Positions 50,555 through 59,826 of a stretch of DNA of 64,000 bases are shown here, in pieces (position 1 is the first letter of the stretch; each line of letters begins with the position of its first letter). The stretch comes from Candidatus Methylopumilus turicensis (lineage in GTDB: Bacteria > Pseudomonadota > Gammaproteobacteria > Burkholderiales > Methylophilaceae), in assembly GCF_000953015.1 (NCBI RefSeq), contig NZ_LN794158.1, positions 806,001 to 870,000 of the forward strand, written 5' to 3'. The notes beneath the pieces are model-generated. The model was not told the DNA's origin and ran no database searches. It worked only from the letters and a program-made list of their open reading frames with translations. Both the position numbers and the translations under genes were made by a program.

Positions 50555-50582
50555 TTGAATTCCTCACGCTTTTTGTTAGAAT
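50555..50582 (+). promoter_or_regulatory. Candidate acpP promoter
   Basis: TTGAAT at 50555-50560 and TAGAAT at 50577-50582 are 16 bp apart, with an extended -10 TG at 50574-50575. A separate promoter before acpP would fit the high demand for acyl carrier protein. Confidence 0.5.
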
Positions 50583-50629
50583 GTCGTAAGTTTAGTAGTA
50601 GTAAATTTAAATAATAAAAGGGGATTTAG

Positions 50630-50866
50630 ATGTCTGACATCGAACAACGCGTTAAAAAAATTGTAATCGAACAACTTGGTGCTAACGAAGCAGATGTAAA
50701 AAATGCATCTTCATTCGTTGATGATTTAGGCGCTGACTCTTTGGATACAGTTGAATTAGTGATGGCTCTTGAAGAAGAGTTTGACTGCGAAATTCCTGAT
50801 GAAGAAGCTGAAAAAATTACAACAGTACAACAAGCTATTGACTACGTCACAGCTAACCTTAAGTAA
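50630..50866 (+). CDS. acpP: Acyl carrier protein
   Basis: The 78-residue acidic product carries the phosphopantetheine site [10 protein letters not shown], with S37 as the attachment residue, and holds growing acyl chains for the Fab enzymes and for lipid A synthesis. Ribosome binding site AAGGGGA lies before ATG at 50630. Between fabG and fabF. Confidence 0.98.
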   Translation: MSDIEQRVKKIVIEQLGANEADVKNASSFVDDLGADSLDTVELVMALEEEFDCEIPDEEAEKITTVQQAIDYVTANLK

Positions 50867-50912
50867 TTGAAACCTTAAGTAACTAAACTTCTCATTATTT
50901 CTTGGAGTCGCT

Positions 50913-52163
50913 TTGTCCAAGCCAATTAACGCGTCTAAACGACGCGTCGTTGTAACAGGTCTAGGGGTTGTATCACCAGTGGGTATTGGTGTACAACCTG
51001 CTTGGTCTAATGTTATTGCTGGTAAATCTGGCATTACTAGAATCACTAAATTTGATCCTAGCAATTTCTCATCTCAAATCGCGGGTGAAGTAAAAGATTT
51101 CGATGTGTCGCTATACCTTCCTGCAAAGGAAGCGCGCCGCATGGATACTTTTATTCAATACGGCCTTGCTGCTGCGATTGAAGCAGTAAAAGATTCAGGT
51201 ATTGAAGCGACAGAAGATAACGCTGAGCGTATAGGCGTTTCAATCGGATCAGGCATTGGTGGTTTAGGCTTAATCGAACAAACCAATGACACTTATGATG
51301 AAGGTGGTCCACGTAAAGTGTCCCCATTCTTCATTCCTGGCACGATTATTAATATGATTTCTGGCAATCTATCTATTATGTTTGGTTTTAAAGGACCCAA
51401 TGTATCAATAGTGACTGCTTGTACAACTGGCACACACTCTATCGGTGATGCCGCTCGTATTATTGAATACGGCGACGCTGATGTCATGGTTGCTGGCGGT
51501 GCTGAGGCTGCAATTACAGAGCTCTCTGTAGCAGGTTTTGCATCAGCGCGTGCTTTATCAAGCCGCAATGATGATCCAGCAACTGCAAGTCGGCCTTGGG
51601 ACAAAGACCGTGACGGTTTTGTAATTGGCGAAGGCGCCGGTGTCATGGTGCTTGAAGAATACGAATCAGCTAAAAAGCGTGGCGCTAAAATTTATGCTGA
51701 GCTAACTGGTTATGGCATGAGTGCCGATGCTTATCATATGACCGCACCTAATATGGATGGCCCGCGCCGTTCAATGCGTAATGCAATGAACAACGCTGGC
51801 GTGAATCCAGATGAAGTTCAATTCGTGAACGCACATGGCACATCAACGCCACTGGGTGATGCAAACGAAACCAATGCGATTAAAGCCGCATTTGGGGACC
51901 ATGCTAAGAATATTGTTGTCAATTCAACCAAGTCCATGACTGGCCATTTACTAGGTGGCGCAGGTGGCTTGGAGTCAGTATTTACCGTACTTTCTATTTA
52001 CAACCAAATATCACCTCCAACGATCAATATTTTCAATCAAGATCCAGAGTGTGATTTGGATTTCTGTGCAAATACCGCACGTGATATGAAGATTGATGTA
52101 GCTCTCAAAAACAACTTTGGTTTTGGTGGTACAAACGGTTCACTCGTATTCCGAAAGATTTAA
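50913..52163 (+). CDS. fabF: Beta-ketoacyl-ACP synthase II
   Basis: FabF elongates acyl-ACP. The 416-residue product has the active-site cysteine C170 in [11 protein letters not shown] and the two histidines in [12 protein letters not shown] and [13 protein letters not shown]. It starts at TTG (50913) with GGAG at 50904-50907; no nearer ATG fits the family opening [16 protein letters not shown]. Confidence 0.96.
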   Translation: MSKPINASKRRVVVTGLGVVSPVGIGVQPAWSNVIAGKSGITRITKFDPSNFSSQIAGEVKDFDVSLYLPAKEARRMDTFIQYGLAAAIEAVKDSGIEATEDNAERIGVSIGSGIGGLGLIEQTNDTYDEGGPRKVSPFFIPGTIINMISGNLSIMFGFKGPNVSIVTACTTGTHSIGDAARIIEYGDADVMVAGGAEAAITELSVAGFASARALSSRNDDPATASRPWDKDRDGFVIGEGAGVMVLEEYESAKKRGAKIYAELTGYGMSADAYHMTAPNMDGPRRSMRNAMNNAGVNPDEVQFVNAHGTSTPLGDANETNAIKAAFGDHAKNIVVNSTKSMTGHLLGGAGGLESVFTVLSIYNQISPPTINIFNQDPECDLDFCANTARDMKIDVALKNNFGFGGTNGSLVFRKI

Positions 52164-52183
52164 GCAAGACACAAATCTTTCGG
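52151..52183 (+). terminator. Hairpin spanning the fabF stop codon
   Basis: CCGAAAGATTT at 52151-52161 pairs perfectly with AAATCTTTCGG at 52173-52183 around an 11-base loop; the stem takes in the first base of the fabF TAA. No T-run follows, so it may be an mRNA-end stabiliser or weak terminator rather than a full intrinsic terminator. Confidence 0.5.
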
Positions 52184-52252
52184 GATTTCAAAAGCATGCT
52201 TTAGGCTGTTCTTATCGTAGAATGTACTAAACAGACGAACAATCTAAATAGC

Positions 52253-53080
52253 ATGAATCAAGAAACTAAAAACGCTCAGTATTTAATCAACGGACAAACC
52301 TCCTCAGGGCTGTCCGTTCTAGACCGTGGATTATCATACGGCGATGGTGTTTTTCGAACCCTTCTTGTAAAAGCTGGCCTTCCTCATCACTGGAGTCTCC
52401 AGTACCAAAAATTGGCTGAAGATTGCCAAGCGCTGAATATTTCTTGCCCAAGTGAAGATGTTTTACTTCAAGATATCAAGGCTTTGTTTGACGATCCATT
52501 AGATGCCGTCGCCAAAATCATTGTGACGAGAGGAGAAAGCGCTCGTGGATATGGATATCCTGCCGATATTAGCGCGAATAGAATCGTCATCAAATCTCAG
52601 ATTCCAGCTTACCCGGCAATCAATCAGACTCACGGCGTTAGTTTGCATCTTTGCCAATTAAAACTTGGCTTGCAGCCTAAGCTTGCTGGCGTAAAACACC
52701 TTAACCGACTAGAGAATGTCTTGGCGCGAGCTGAGTGGAATGATGTCAAGATTGCAGATGGGTTGTTATTAGACACCGATGGCAATGTCATTGAGTGCAC
52801 CATGAGCAATGTTTTTGCAAGATTTGGCAAAGACTTAATTACACCATCGCTTGATGAGTGCGGGGTCGCTGGTACTGCAAGAGCACTCATCATTAAAAAT
52901 GCAGCCCAACTTAATCTTAGCGTAAAAGTTGAATCAATGAGCCTTGATAAACTAATGCAAGCAGATGAAATGATCATCTGCAATAGTTTGCTCGGTGCAT
53001 GGCAAGTGGTGAATCTTAATGGTCAACAATGGGCGAAGCAAAAGTTGGATGCTCAATTACGTGAAATGCTACTTAATTAG
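52253..53080 (+). CDS. pabC: Aminodeoxychorismate lyase
   Basis: PabC, a fold-type IV PLP enzyme, releases 4-aminobenzoate from aminodeoxychorismate. The 275-residue product has DRGLSYGDGVFRTLLV, the PLP lysine K148 in GVKHLNRLENV, and EMIICNSLLGAWQV. Position just before mltG and tmk is the usual one for pabC and separates it from branched-chain aminotransferases. 4-Aminobenzoate serves folate and is also the arylamine source for tetrahydromethanopterin, linking it to the cofactor genes at 17-20 kb. Confidence 0.9.
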   Translation: MNQETKNAQYLINGQTSSGLSVLDRGLSYGDGVFRTLLVKAGLPHHWSLQYQKLAEDCQALNISCPSEDVLLQDIKALFDDPLDAVAKIIVTRGESARGYGYPADISANRIVIKSQIPAYPAINQTHGVSLHLCQLKLGLQPKLAGVKHLNRLENVLARAEWNDVKIADGLLLDTDGNVIECTMSNVFARFGKDLITPSLDECGVAGTARALIIKNAAQLNLSVKVESMSLDKLMQADEMIICNSLLGAWQVVNLNGQQWAKQKLDAQLREMLLN

Positions 53081-53081
53081 T

Positions 53082-54086
53082 ATGGGATTAATCATCAAAA
53101 CATTACGTCTTAGCTTGCTATGCTTAGCACTAGCAGTGGTATGGATGCTGTATTTTGCCAACTCGGCAATTCAGTTAAGCGGCGAGACTGAAAGCTTTGA
53201 TATCGAGGCTGGCAGTCGATTCAGAGGCGTTACACGTCAACTTGTTCAGCAGGGGGTGATTAAAGACCCTGTGAGCTTCGAAATACTCGCGAGAGGGCTT
53301 GGTGTTGCATCAAACGTCAAAGCAGGCATCTATGAGGTTAAAAGTGGCATCACGCCACTAGAACTATTGGATATGATCACTTCTGGATCAACCACGCAGG
53401 TGAGTATCACTTTTATCGAGGGTTGGACTTTTGCGCAAATGCGTGAAGAACTGAATGCCTCCGATAAAGTAAAACACATGACCATGAGTGAAACGGACGA
53501 GCAAATTCTAAAAGATATCGGTGCGACAGAAGTCATGCCTGAAGGCTTGTTTTTCCCTGACACCTACTTCTTTACGCCAAACACAAGTGATAGGGATATC
53601 TTGAAACGATCCTACCTTGCTATGCAAGGCAAGCTCAAAGCGGCTTGGGACGTTAAATCTAAAGGCTTACCTTATAGCACGCCTTACGAAGCGCTTATCA
53701 TGGCCTCTATTGTTGAAAAAGAAACAGGGCGAGCTTCGGAACGCCCTCAAATTGCGGGTGTGTTTATCAACCGTATGAAAATAGGCATGCGACTGCAAAC
53801 TGACCCAACTGTTATTTACGGCTTGGGAGCCCGTTTTGATGGTAATTTACATAAGCAAGATTTGCTCAATGACACACCTTACAACACCTATACACGCTCT
53901 GGCTTACCGCCATCGCCTATTGCCATGCCAGGGCTTGGTGCAATCAATGCTGCACTTCATCCTGCGCAAACCAAGGCGCTTTACTTTGTAGGCAAAGGCG
54001 ATGGCAGCCATGCTTTTTCTGCCAGTTTAAACGAACACAACAATGCGGTTATTAAGTATCAACTAGGCGGAAAACATGCGAGGTAA
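53082..54086 (+). CDS. mltG: Endolytic murein transglycosylase MltG
   Basis: MltG cuts nascent glycan strands and ends peptidoglycan polymerisation. The 334-residue product has one N-terminal membrane helix (about residues 7-28), a LysM-like region and the YceG domain with catalytic E212 in IVEKETGRASERPQIAGVFINRM and the later DPTVIYGLG and LPPSPIAMPG. ATG at 53082 is used: it directly follows the pabC stop, whereas an upstream in-frame start at 53019 lies inside pabC. Overlaps tmk by 11 bp. Confidence 0.93.
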   Translation: MGLIIKTLRLSLLCLALAVVWMLYFANSAIQLSGETESFDIEAGSRFRGVTRQLVQQGVIKDPVSFEILARGLGVASNVKAGIYEVKSGITPLELLDMITSGSTTQVSITFIEGWTFAQMREELNASDKVKHMTMSETDEQILKDIGATEVMPEGLFFPDTYFFTPNTSDRDILKRSYLAMQGKLKAAWDVKSKGLPYSTPYEALIMASIVEKETGRASERPQIAGVFINRMKIGMRLQTDPTVIYGLGARFDGNLHKQDLLNDTPYNTYTRSGLPPSPIAMPGLGAINAALHPAQTKALYFVGKGDGSHAFSASLNEHNNAVIKYQLGGKHAR

Positions 54087-54681
54087 ATTTATCACCCTAG
54101 AAGGCATGGATGGCGCTGGTAAAAGTACCCACATCCCTGACATTATCAAGTTAATTGAGTCGAAAGGTGTGGAAGTTATTTCCACACGCGAGCCAGGTGG
54201 CACAGTACTTGGAGAGCAATTAAGAGCGTTATTGCTTAATGAGGCAATGCATCCTGAAACTGAAACGCTATTAATGTTTGCAGCGCGAAGAGAACATATT
54301 GCAAATGTCATTGAACCCGCACTAGCAAGAGGTGCTTGGGTACTTTCAGATCGATTTACTGATGCCACTTATGCATATCAGAGCGGCGGACGTGGCGTTT
54401 CAGCTGAAAAAGTCATTTCGCTTGAAGCTTGGGTTCAAGGAAACTTGCAACCCGATTTAACTTTGTTGTTTGATGTTCCCGTTGAGGTCAGTGTTGCCCG
54501 ATTGGCAAGTGCTAGAACACCAGACAAATTCGAACGTGAGTCTGCTGAATTTTTCACCCTAATACGAAATGCTTATCTCGATAGAGCTAATAAACATCCC
54601 AATCGTTTTCGTGTCGTGAATTCCAATCAAGCCTTAAGTGACGTTAAGATTGAAGTTAAGAACATCATTTCAACATTATGA
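54076..54681 (+). CDS. tmk: Thymidylate kinase
   Basis: Tmk phosphorylates dTMP to dTDP. The 201-residue product has the P-loop GMDGAGKST at residues 10-18, the TREPGGTVLGEQLR loop and DRFTDATYAYQSGGRG. Its stop overlaps the holB start (ATGA). Confidence 0.96.
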   Translation: MRGKFITLEGMDGAGKSTHIPDIIKLIESKGVEVISTREPGGTVLGEQLRALLLNEAMHPETETLLMFAARREHIANVIEPALARGAWVLSDRFTDATYAYQSGGRGVSAEKVISLEAWVQGNLQPDLTLLFDVPVEVSVARLASARTPDKFERESAEFFTLIRNAYLDRANKHPNRFRVVNSNQALSDVKIEVKNIISTL

Positions 54682-55694
54682 TAGTAAACAAAATATTCTC
54701 ATGGCAAACGCCAATTTGGCGACGAATTATTGCCGATAAAAAACGTTTACCTCATGCAATATTACTCAGAGGAAAAAGCGGCATTGGTAAACTTGGTTTT
54801 GCCATATCACTCTCACAATCGTTATTGTGCGCGCAAGCAAACGCCGACGATCAAGCCTGTGGCACATGTCCAAGTTGCGGATGGTTCGCTCAAGACAATC
54901 ATCCTGATTTTCGTTTAATTGCTCCAGAGCAAGATGCGGAGAAGGAGGAAGGGTCCTCGACAAAAACCACTAAAAAGAAAACGCAAATTGTGATTGACCA
55001 GATTAGAGGCTTAAGCGATTTTTTAAGCCTCTCTAGTCATAAAAGTGACGGCTTGCGAATTGTGGTGATTCATCCAGCTGAGGGATTGAATTCTGCCGCT
55101 GCCAATGCATTATTAAAGATGCTCGAAGAACCGCCTGCTAATGTTGTTTTTATCCTCGTTGCGCATCAGTCTCATAAAATCATACCAACCATCATGAGCC
55201 GCTGCCAAAAAATTGACATGCCCGTCCCGACAACATCAGAGGCGCTTGCATGGATGAGAGAAAATGGAATTGAAGCTCCAGAAGCACTACTAAGTTATGC
55301 AGGTGGCTCACCACTCATGGCAATTAATGATGCAGAGGAGGTTGCGCTTGCATCTATTGAAATAGGAAAGCTTTTATCTTTGGGCGCCAAAGCAGATATT
55401 TTTCAATTGACCTCGATCTGCCTAGCGCTTGGCATAGAAAATGCTGTTAATGCCCTACAAAAATGGTGTTATGACCTTCTACATTATCATTTCACCCAAA
55501 AAGTGAGATATCATCAAAACCAAGAGAGTGTTTTAAAAAAATTGGCTCAGCAAGTGATATTGACGAGACTATTAGAATTTCAAAGCACTCTCAGCAATGC
55601 AAAGAAGAGCGCGAATCATCCACTGAACAATGAGTTGCAACTAGAGCGTCTATTTTTACATTACATCCAAATTTTCGACTGCGCTAAGTTATGA
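54678..55694 (+). CDS. holB: DNA polymerase III subunit delta'
   Basis: Part of the clamp loader that places the sliding clamp on DNA. The 338-residue product has the AAA+ opening LPHAILLRGKSGIGKLGFA, a zinc-binding cysteine group (CAQ...CGTCPSCGWF), a charged insert near residue 95 (EKEEGSSTKTTKKK) and the SRC motif in TIMSRCQKID. Between tmk and pilZ with ATGA overlaps on both sides, as in Pseudomonas and many betaproteobacteria. Confidence 0.94.
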   Translation: MIVNKIFSWQTPIWRRIIADKKRLPHAILLRGKSGIGKLGFAISLSQSLLCAQANADDQACGTCPSCGWFAQDNHPDFRLIAPEQDAEKEEGSSTKTTKKKTQIVIDQIRGLSDFLSLSSHKSDGLRIVVIHPAEGLNSAAANALLKMLEEPPANVVFILVAHQSHKIIPTIMSRCQKIDMPVPTTSEALAWMRENGIEAPEALLSYAGGSPLMAINDAEEVALASIEIGKLLSLGAKADIFQLTSICLALGIENAVNALQKWCYDLLHYHFTQKVRYHQNQESVLKKLAQQVILTRLLEFQSTLSNAKKSANHPLNNELQLERLFLHYIQIFDCAKL

Positions 55695-56077
55695 TCATTC
55701 AAGAATCAAAGTCAACTTCAAGCTCAGTCATTAAGCTAGGAGTCCTTTCTTTAGCTATTAAAGAAAACCCTTCTTTATACTTAGCCTATGGGTCCTTCGT
55801 TAATGATGGTAGCTTGTTTATTACAACGACTGAAGTATATAAAATGAGTGATAAGAGATTGATGATGTTGAACTTATCGGAAGACACTGAAAAAACTAAC
55901 GTTGCTGGAAAACTTGTTGGGCTCAATCCTATCGCGCAAAATGGCAAACCACAGGGTGTTGGCGTTCAGTTCAATCCTCATACAGGTGGTAGGCTATCAA
56001 AAGTAAAAATCGAGGCGCTATTAGGCGAATCTCTGCATGCTCATCATCCCACTTACATCCTATCAACACTATGTTAG
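55691..56077 (+). CDS. pilZ: PilZ-domain protein, type IV pilus type
   Basis: The 128-residue product matches the PilZ protein of type IV pilus biogenesis: SLAIKENPSLYLAYGSFVNDGSLFITT, VGLNPIAQNGKPQGVGVQF. Like the founding PilZ it lacks the RxxxR element needed for cyclic di-GMP, so it likely works by protein contacts (with PilB and FimX in other species). Located between holB and tatD, its standard position. An N-terminal stretch of about 14 residues appears extra and variable. Confidence 0.9.
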   Translation: MIIQESKSTSSSVIKLGVLSLAIKENPSLYLAYGSFVNDGSLFITTTEVYKMSDKRLMMLNLSEDTEKTNVAGKLVGLNPIAQNGKPQGVGVQFNPHTGGRLSKVKIEALLGESLHAHHPTYILSTLC

Positions 56078-56847
56078 TTGATTCGCATTGCCATTTAAAC
56101 TTCCCTGAACTGGCTGAAAATATTGATGCTGTTCGAAATGCCATGGCCGAAAATGGAGTAGGGCACGCACTTTGTATATCCGTGACGCTAAAAGACTTTC
56201 CGCAAGTTCTAGCGCTTGCGGATCAATATCCAAATTTTTTTGCATCCGTTGGTGTGCATCCAGATTATGAGAGTGAACCGCCATTTACGCGTGAAACTCT
56301 GGTAAACCTCGCACAACATCCAAAAGTAGTTGCAATTGGTGAAACTGGTCTTGATTACTTTAGGCTAACTGGTGATTTAGAGTGGCAGCGCGATCGGTTT
56401 CGTACCCATATTCAGGCGGCTGTTGAAGTTGGTCTTCCCTTAGTGATCCATACTCGCGCTTCTGCTGAAGATACTTTGCGCATTATGAAAGAGGAGCAAG
56501 CATACAAGGTTGGCGGCGTGATGCACTGCTTCACTGAAAGTCTTGATGTTGCAATGCGCTCGATAGCGTTGGGGTTTTACATTTCATTTTCTGGCATCGT
56601 TACCTTCAAAAATGCGAACGCCTTGAAAGAGGTTGCTCAACATGTCCCCCTAGATAGAATCTTGGTGGAGACAGATTCCCCTTATTTGGCACCTGTCCCT
56701 TATCGTGGCAAAACGAATCAGCCTGCATACGTAAAGCATGTTGCAGAGGAGGTGGCTAGACTTCGTGGCATCTCTTTAGACGAAGTGATGCAAGCGAGCA
56801 CAGAAAACTTCTTCACTTTATTTAAAAAGGCAGTGCCTTGCAGTTAA
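56071..56847 (+). CDS. tatD: TatD-family metal-dependent deoxyribonuclease
   Basis: A 258-residue TIM-barrel hydrolase (YcfH group) with metal ligands in DSHCHLNF (H6, H8), GETGLDYF, VIHTRASAEDTL and VETDSPYLAPVPYRG. Relatives are 3'-5' DNA exonucleases in repair; YcfH itself is less studied. Overlaps pilZ by 7 bp and the following gene by 10 bp. Confidence 0.9.
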   Translation: MLVDSHCHLNFPELAENIDAVRNAMAENGVGHALCISVTLKDFPQVLALADQYPNFFASVGVHPDYESEPPFTRETLVNLAQHPKVVAIGETGLDYFRLTGDLEWQRDRFRTHIQAAVEVGLPLVIHTRASAEDTLRIMKEEQAYKVGGVMHCFTESLDVAMRSIALGFYISFSGIVTFKNANALKEVAQHVPLDRILVETDSPYLAPVPYRGKTNQPAYVKHVAEEVARLRGISLDEVMQASTENFFTLFKKAVPCS

Positions 56848-57599
56848 TGATGCTTGGTGTTGGCTCAAGCGCTGGAACGCCTGTGATTGGTTGTCAGTGT
56901 CAAACTTGTCGCTCAAATAATCCGAAAAATAAACGTTTAAGATGCTCTGCTGCCATTATGACGGATCAAGGTGATGTTATTTTGATTGATACTGGCCCTG
57001 ACCTTCGTGCGCAATCATTAAGAGCTGAACTCACGCGCGCAGACGCGGTTCTTTACACCCATACGCACGCTGACCATCTACATGGAATTGATGACTTACG
57101 CGCATTTTGCCAAATTCAAAAAAAACAAATTCCCTTGTATGGTAAATCCGATGCGATGCAACATATTCAAGATAAATTTGGGTACGCAATTCGCCCTGCA
57201 GGTGATTTTTGGGATTTGCCAGTGTTGAGTCTTAACCCTATAACAGGGCCTTTCGAGTTGTTCGGTCTCACCATCACGCCGATTCCAGTAAAACATGGTT
57301 ATAGTGATATCTTGGGTTACCGAATTGGTAATATGGCCTACTTAACGGATGTATCTGACATCCCTGCATCATCAATGTCGTTGCTAAAAAACTTAGATAT
57401 CCTGATGTTAGATTGTCTAAGATATACACCGCACTATACCCATATTAATGTGGAACAAAGCCTTGCTTTTGCAGGTAAGATAAATGCTTTAGATACTTAT
57501 CTAATCCATATGACGCATGATATCGATTACGACAAGCTGAGTACTGAGCTTCCTGATCATATTCATGTCGCGTTCGATGGGTTAAAATTAAATTTTTAG
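56838..57599 (+). CDS. Metallo-beta-lactamase fold hydrolase (PhnP-like)
   Basis: A 253-residue MBL-fold protein with the dinuclear metal motif HTHADH at residues 75-80, further ligands in VKHGYSD, YLTDVSD and HMTHDIDYD, and an N-terminal cysteine group (C19, C21, C24) like the structural zinc site of PhnP. PhnP is a cyclic phosphodiesterase; the substrate here is unknown. TTG at 56838 is chosen because AAGG at 56827-56830 is well spaced for it and it gives the family opening; ATG at 56847 is an alternative. Last gene of the run that began at pabC. Confidence 0.85.
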   Translation: MQLMMLGVGSSAGTPVIGCQCQTCRSNNPKNKRLRCSAAIMTDQGDVILIDTGPDLRAQSLRAELTRADAVLYTHTHADHLHGIDDLRAFCQIQKKQIPLYGKSDAMQHIQDKFGYAIRPAGDFWDLPVLSLNPITGPFELFGLTITPIPVKHGYSDILGYRIGNMAYLTDVSDIPASSMSLLKNLDILMLDCLRYTPHYTHINVEQSLAFAGKINALDTYLIHMTHDIDYDKLSTELPDHIHVAFDGLKLNF

Positions 57600-57658
57600 C
57601 CTCATGATTTGTAATAAAATAGCAGAAATTAACAAATAGATTAAATATAGGAATTACC

Positions 57659-58018
57659 ATGACACTTAATAAAAAATCATTTATCGCTTCTATGTTGTTA
57701 GCCTTAGTTAGCTTGAATGTTTATGCTGCAAAATCAACTTTTAACGAAGAAGAGTTTCTCAGAAACTTTAACGGAAAATCAAACAAAGTGATTTTGGAGA
57801 AACTTGGTACGCCAGATAAAAAAGAACAGTCTGTAAAACCGACCAATGCCAATGCAATGATTGCAGGCAAGGGTAAAGAGTCATCAAAACCAGTGAACGT
57901 AGAAATGTGGTACTACAATAACAAGGTAAGCTATGCACCAAACAAAACATATAAGTTTACAGAACTTACTTTTGTTAACGGTCGCTGCATGAATGTGGCT
58001 TTTTTCAATAACAAATAA
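57659..58018 (+). CDS. Small secreted hypothetical protein (BamE-like pattern)
   Basis: A 119-residue protein with a clear signal peptide (MTLNKKSFIASMLLALVSLN, cleavage after VYA, residue 23). The mature part has the pattern N-x-K-x3-VILEKLGTPDKKEQ, MWYYNN and ELTFVNGRC, which recalls the BamE/SmpA fold, where VLxxLGxPD and WxY occur. There is no lipobox, so it should be periplasmic. I do not recognise a named family; the fold suggestion is inference. Followed by a strong terminator hairpin. Confidence 0.75.
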   Translation: MTLNKKSFIASMLLALVSLNVYAAKSTFNEEEFLRNFNGKSNKVILEKLGTPDKKEQSVKPTNANAMIAGKGKESSKPVNVEMWYYNNKVSYAPNKTYKFTELTFVNGRCMNVAFFNNK

Positions 58019-58030
58019 ACGTAACAAAGC

Positions 58031-58074
58031 ATCATTTAAAGAGGCTGACATCATTGTCAGCCTCTTTAAATGAT
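58031..58074. terminator. Bidirectional terminator, 20-bp perfect hairpin
   Basis: The arm at 58031-58050 (core AAAGAGGCTGACA) pairs base for base with 58055-58074, with only TCAT at the loop. The A-rich start and T-rich end allow it to act from both sides, serving the small secreted gene on the plus strand and msrPQ on the minus strand. Confidence 0.88.
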
Positions 58075-58086
58075 TATTAACTTCGC

Positions 58087-58116
58087 ATAATGTATATTAT
58101 GTTAAATATACATTAT
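58087..58116. repeat. AT-rich inverted repeat after msrQ
   Basis: ATAATGTATAT at 58087-58097 and ATATACATTAT at 58106-58116 are perfect 11-bp arms around TATGTTAA. It lies between the strong hairpin and the msrQ stop. It might be a second terminator for the minus-strand transcript or a protein-binding site; nothing decides between these. Confidence 0.5.
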
Positions 58117-58150
58117 AGGTAAATTATCGTGACAAACAATAATTTAGTAA

Positions 58151-58768
58151 CTATCCCCTAGTGAAAGCAATTCGATGCAGATACTTGTAGCCAAACCGAA
58201 TAAACATAAGCAAAAATAACATCACACCGTATACCAACGGCTCAGTGTGATCTTTTTTGACCAACCATAGAAAATGCAATACGGCCAACAGAGCAATCAG
58301 GTAGACGGCACGATGGAGAATCTTCCAACGCCTACCTAAACGCTTCATCATTGACTGAGTTGAAGTAATGGCCAATGGGACGCTGAGTATAAAGGCTGAA
58401 AATCCAACCAAAACATAAGGATGCTTATAGATATCCTTAAAAATTTCATCAAAATCGAAAAAATGATCAAGCCAAAGATAGGTAATGACATGAAGGCAAG
58501 CATAAAAGAACATTAATAAACCAAGCATGCGTCTGTATAAAATAAAATTGTTAGACCTAGTCAACAGCCTTAATGGTGTCATGCTGAGGGAAAGCAGTAA
58601 AAATACTAACGCCCAAGTGCCGGTCGAGCGCTCAATAAACTCTACAGGATTCGCGCCTAGTTGATCATGAAATCCAAAATAAATAAGCCTGAAAATCGGA
58701 ATGAGAGATAATATAAATATTATTTTTTTATATTTATACATCAATATTTTATTGATATTTTCTCTCAT
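58151..58768 (-). CDS. msrQ: MsrQ, haem membrane subunit of the periplasmic methionine sulfoxide reductase
   Basis: The 205-residue membrane protein has about six helices in the ferric-reductase-like pattern and opens, after a basic N-terminus, with IPIFRLIYFGFHDQLGANPVEFIERSTGTWAL, the MsrQ (YedZ) signature. Histidines within helices (ACLHVITYLW, RWKILHRAVYL, AVLHFLW) are likely haem ligands. It carries electrons from the quinone pool to MsrP, encoded 6 bp upstream on the same strand. Confidence 0.92.
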   Translation of the reverse strand: MRENINKILMYKYKKIIFILSLIPIFRLIYFGFHDQLGANPVEFIERSTGTWALVFLLLSLSMTPLRLLTRSNNFILYRRMLGLLMFFYACLHVITYLWLDHFFDFDEIFKDIYKHPYVLVGFSAFILSVPLAITSTQSMMKRLGRRWKILHRAVYLIALLAVLHFLWLVKKDHTEPLVYGVMLFLLMFIRFGYKYLHRIAFTRG

Positions 58769-58774
58769 TTTAGA

Positions 58775-59743
58775 TTAAAAGTTTTTGCTTAAATCCATTC
58801 CGGAATAGAGTTGACCTACTTGCTCTGCATAGCCATTGAACATTTGTGTCTTGATGCGCGGCGTAAATAATCCGCCACCTATACGACGTTCAGAAGACTG
58901 AGTCCATCTGGGATGATCTACATTTGGATTAACATTCGCATAAAAACCATATTCGCTTGGCCCTGCTTTCACCCATGATGTTTTAGGCATTGTTTCTGTA
59001 AATCTTATCTTCACAATCGCCTTTGAACCTTTAAACCCGTACTTCCAAGGCACTACAAGACGCAAAGGTGCACCATTCTGATTGGGCAAGACTTCACCAT
59101 ACATGCCCAATGCCATAATCGTCAGTGGATTCATTGCTTCATCCATACGCAACCCTTCAACGTAAGGCCAATCTAATACCTGGATACGCTGTCCAGGCAT
59201 CATACGATCATCGGATAGCGATATAAACTCAACGAACTTGGCGTTAGCTGTCGGTTCAGCCCACTGGATCAATTTTGACAAAGGCAACCCTATCCATGGA
59301 ATCACCATGGACCACCCCTCAACACATCGCATCCTATAAATTCGCTCTTCTAGAGGCGAAAGTTTAAACAGATCTTCTATGCCAATTTGTTTGTTCTTTT
59401 TAACAGCACCTTCTATAGAGAGCGTCCAAGGGGAAGGTTTAAACAACTTAGATTCAATAGCCGGCTCACTCTTACCGGTGCCGAACTCGTAATAATTGTT
59501 ATAAGTTGTGACGTCATCATATGGCGTTAGCTTTTCATCTGCACCAAACTTAGTTTTCACATAGCCACTAATTTTTTGTTTATTAGGCAATGCCTGAGCT
59601 GAATGATGAATTAAACCCGTGAAAATGCCGCTTGCAGTGACCAAAGATGCGCCAGCGGCCTTGATAAAGGTTCTGCGATTTTCAAAATTTTCTTTAGTAG
59701 TGATCTCTGAGGGAATAACATCAGATTTTTGAATGATTAACAT
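58775..59743 (-). CDS. msrP: MsrP, periplasmic molybdenum-containing methionine sulfoxide reductase
   Basis: MsrP repairs oxidised methionines in periplasmic proteins. The 322-residue product has a twin-arginine signal ([13 protein letters not shown], residues 22-34) and the sulfite-oxidase-type molybdopterin fold with the cysteine ligand C140 in [10 protein letters not shown], then [23 protein letters not shown]. Paired with MsrQ as an operon. Confidence 0.94.
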   Translation of the reverse strand: MLIIQKSDVIPSEITTKENFENRRTFIKAAGASLVTASGIFTGLIHHSAQALPNKQKISGYVKTKFGADEKLTPYDDVTTYNNYYEFGTGKSEPAIESKLFKPSPWTLSIEGAVKKNKQIGIEDLFKLSPLEERIYRMRCVEGWSMVIPWIGLPLSKLIQWAEPTANAKFVEFISLSDDRMMPGQRIQVLDWPYVEGLRMDEAMNPLTIMALGMYGEVLPNQNGAPLRLVVPWKYGFKGSKAIVKIRFTETMPKTSWVKAGPSEYGFYANVNPNVDHPRWTQSSERRIGGGLFTPRIKTQMFNGYAEQVGQLYSGMDLSKNF

Positions 59744-59826
59744 ATCGTCGCCTTATGCGTATTCATGATGACTTAGTCGTGACAATCAAAGAGAAATTAC
59801 CGAAAATCACGAAGTTGTTCATCAAT

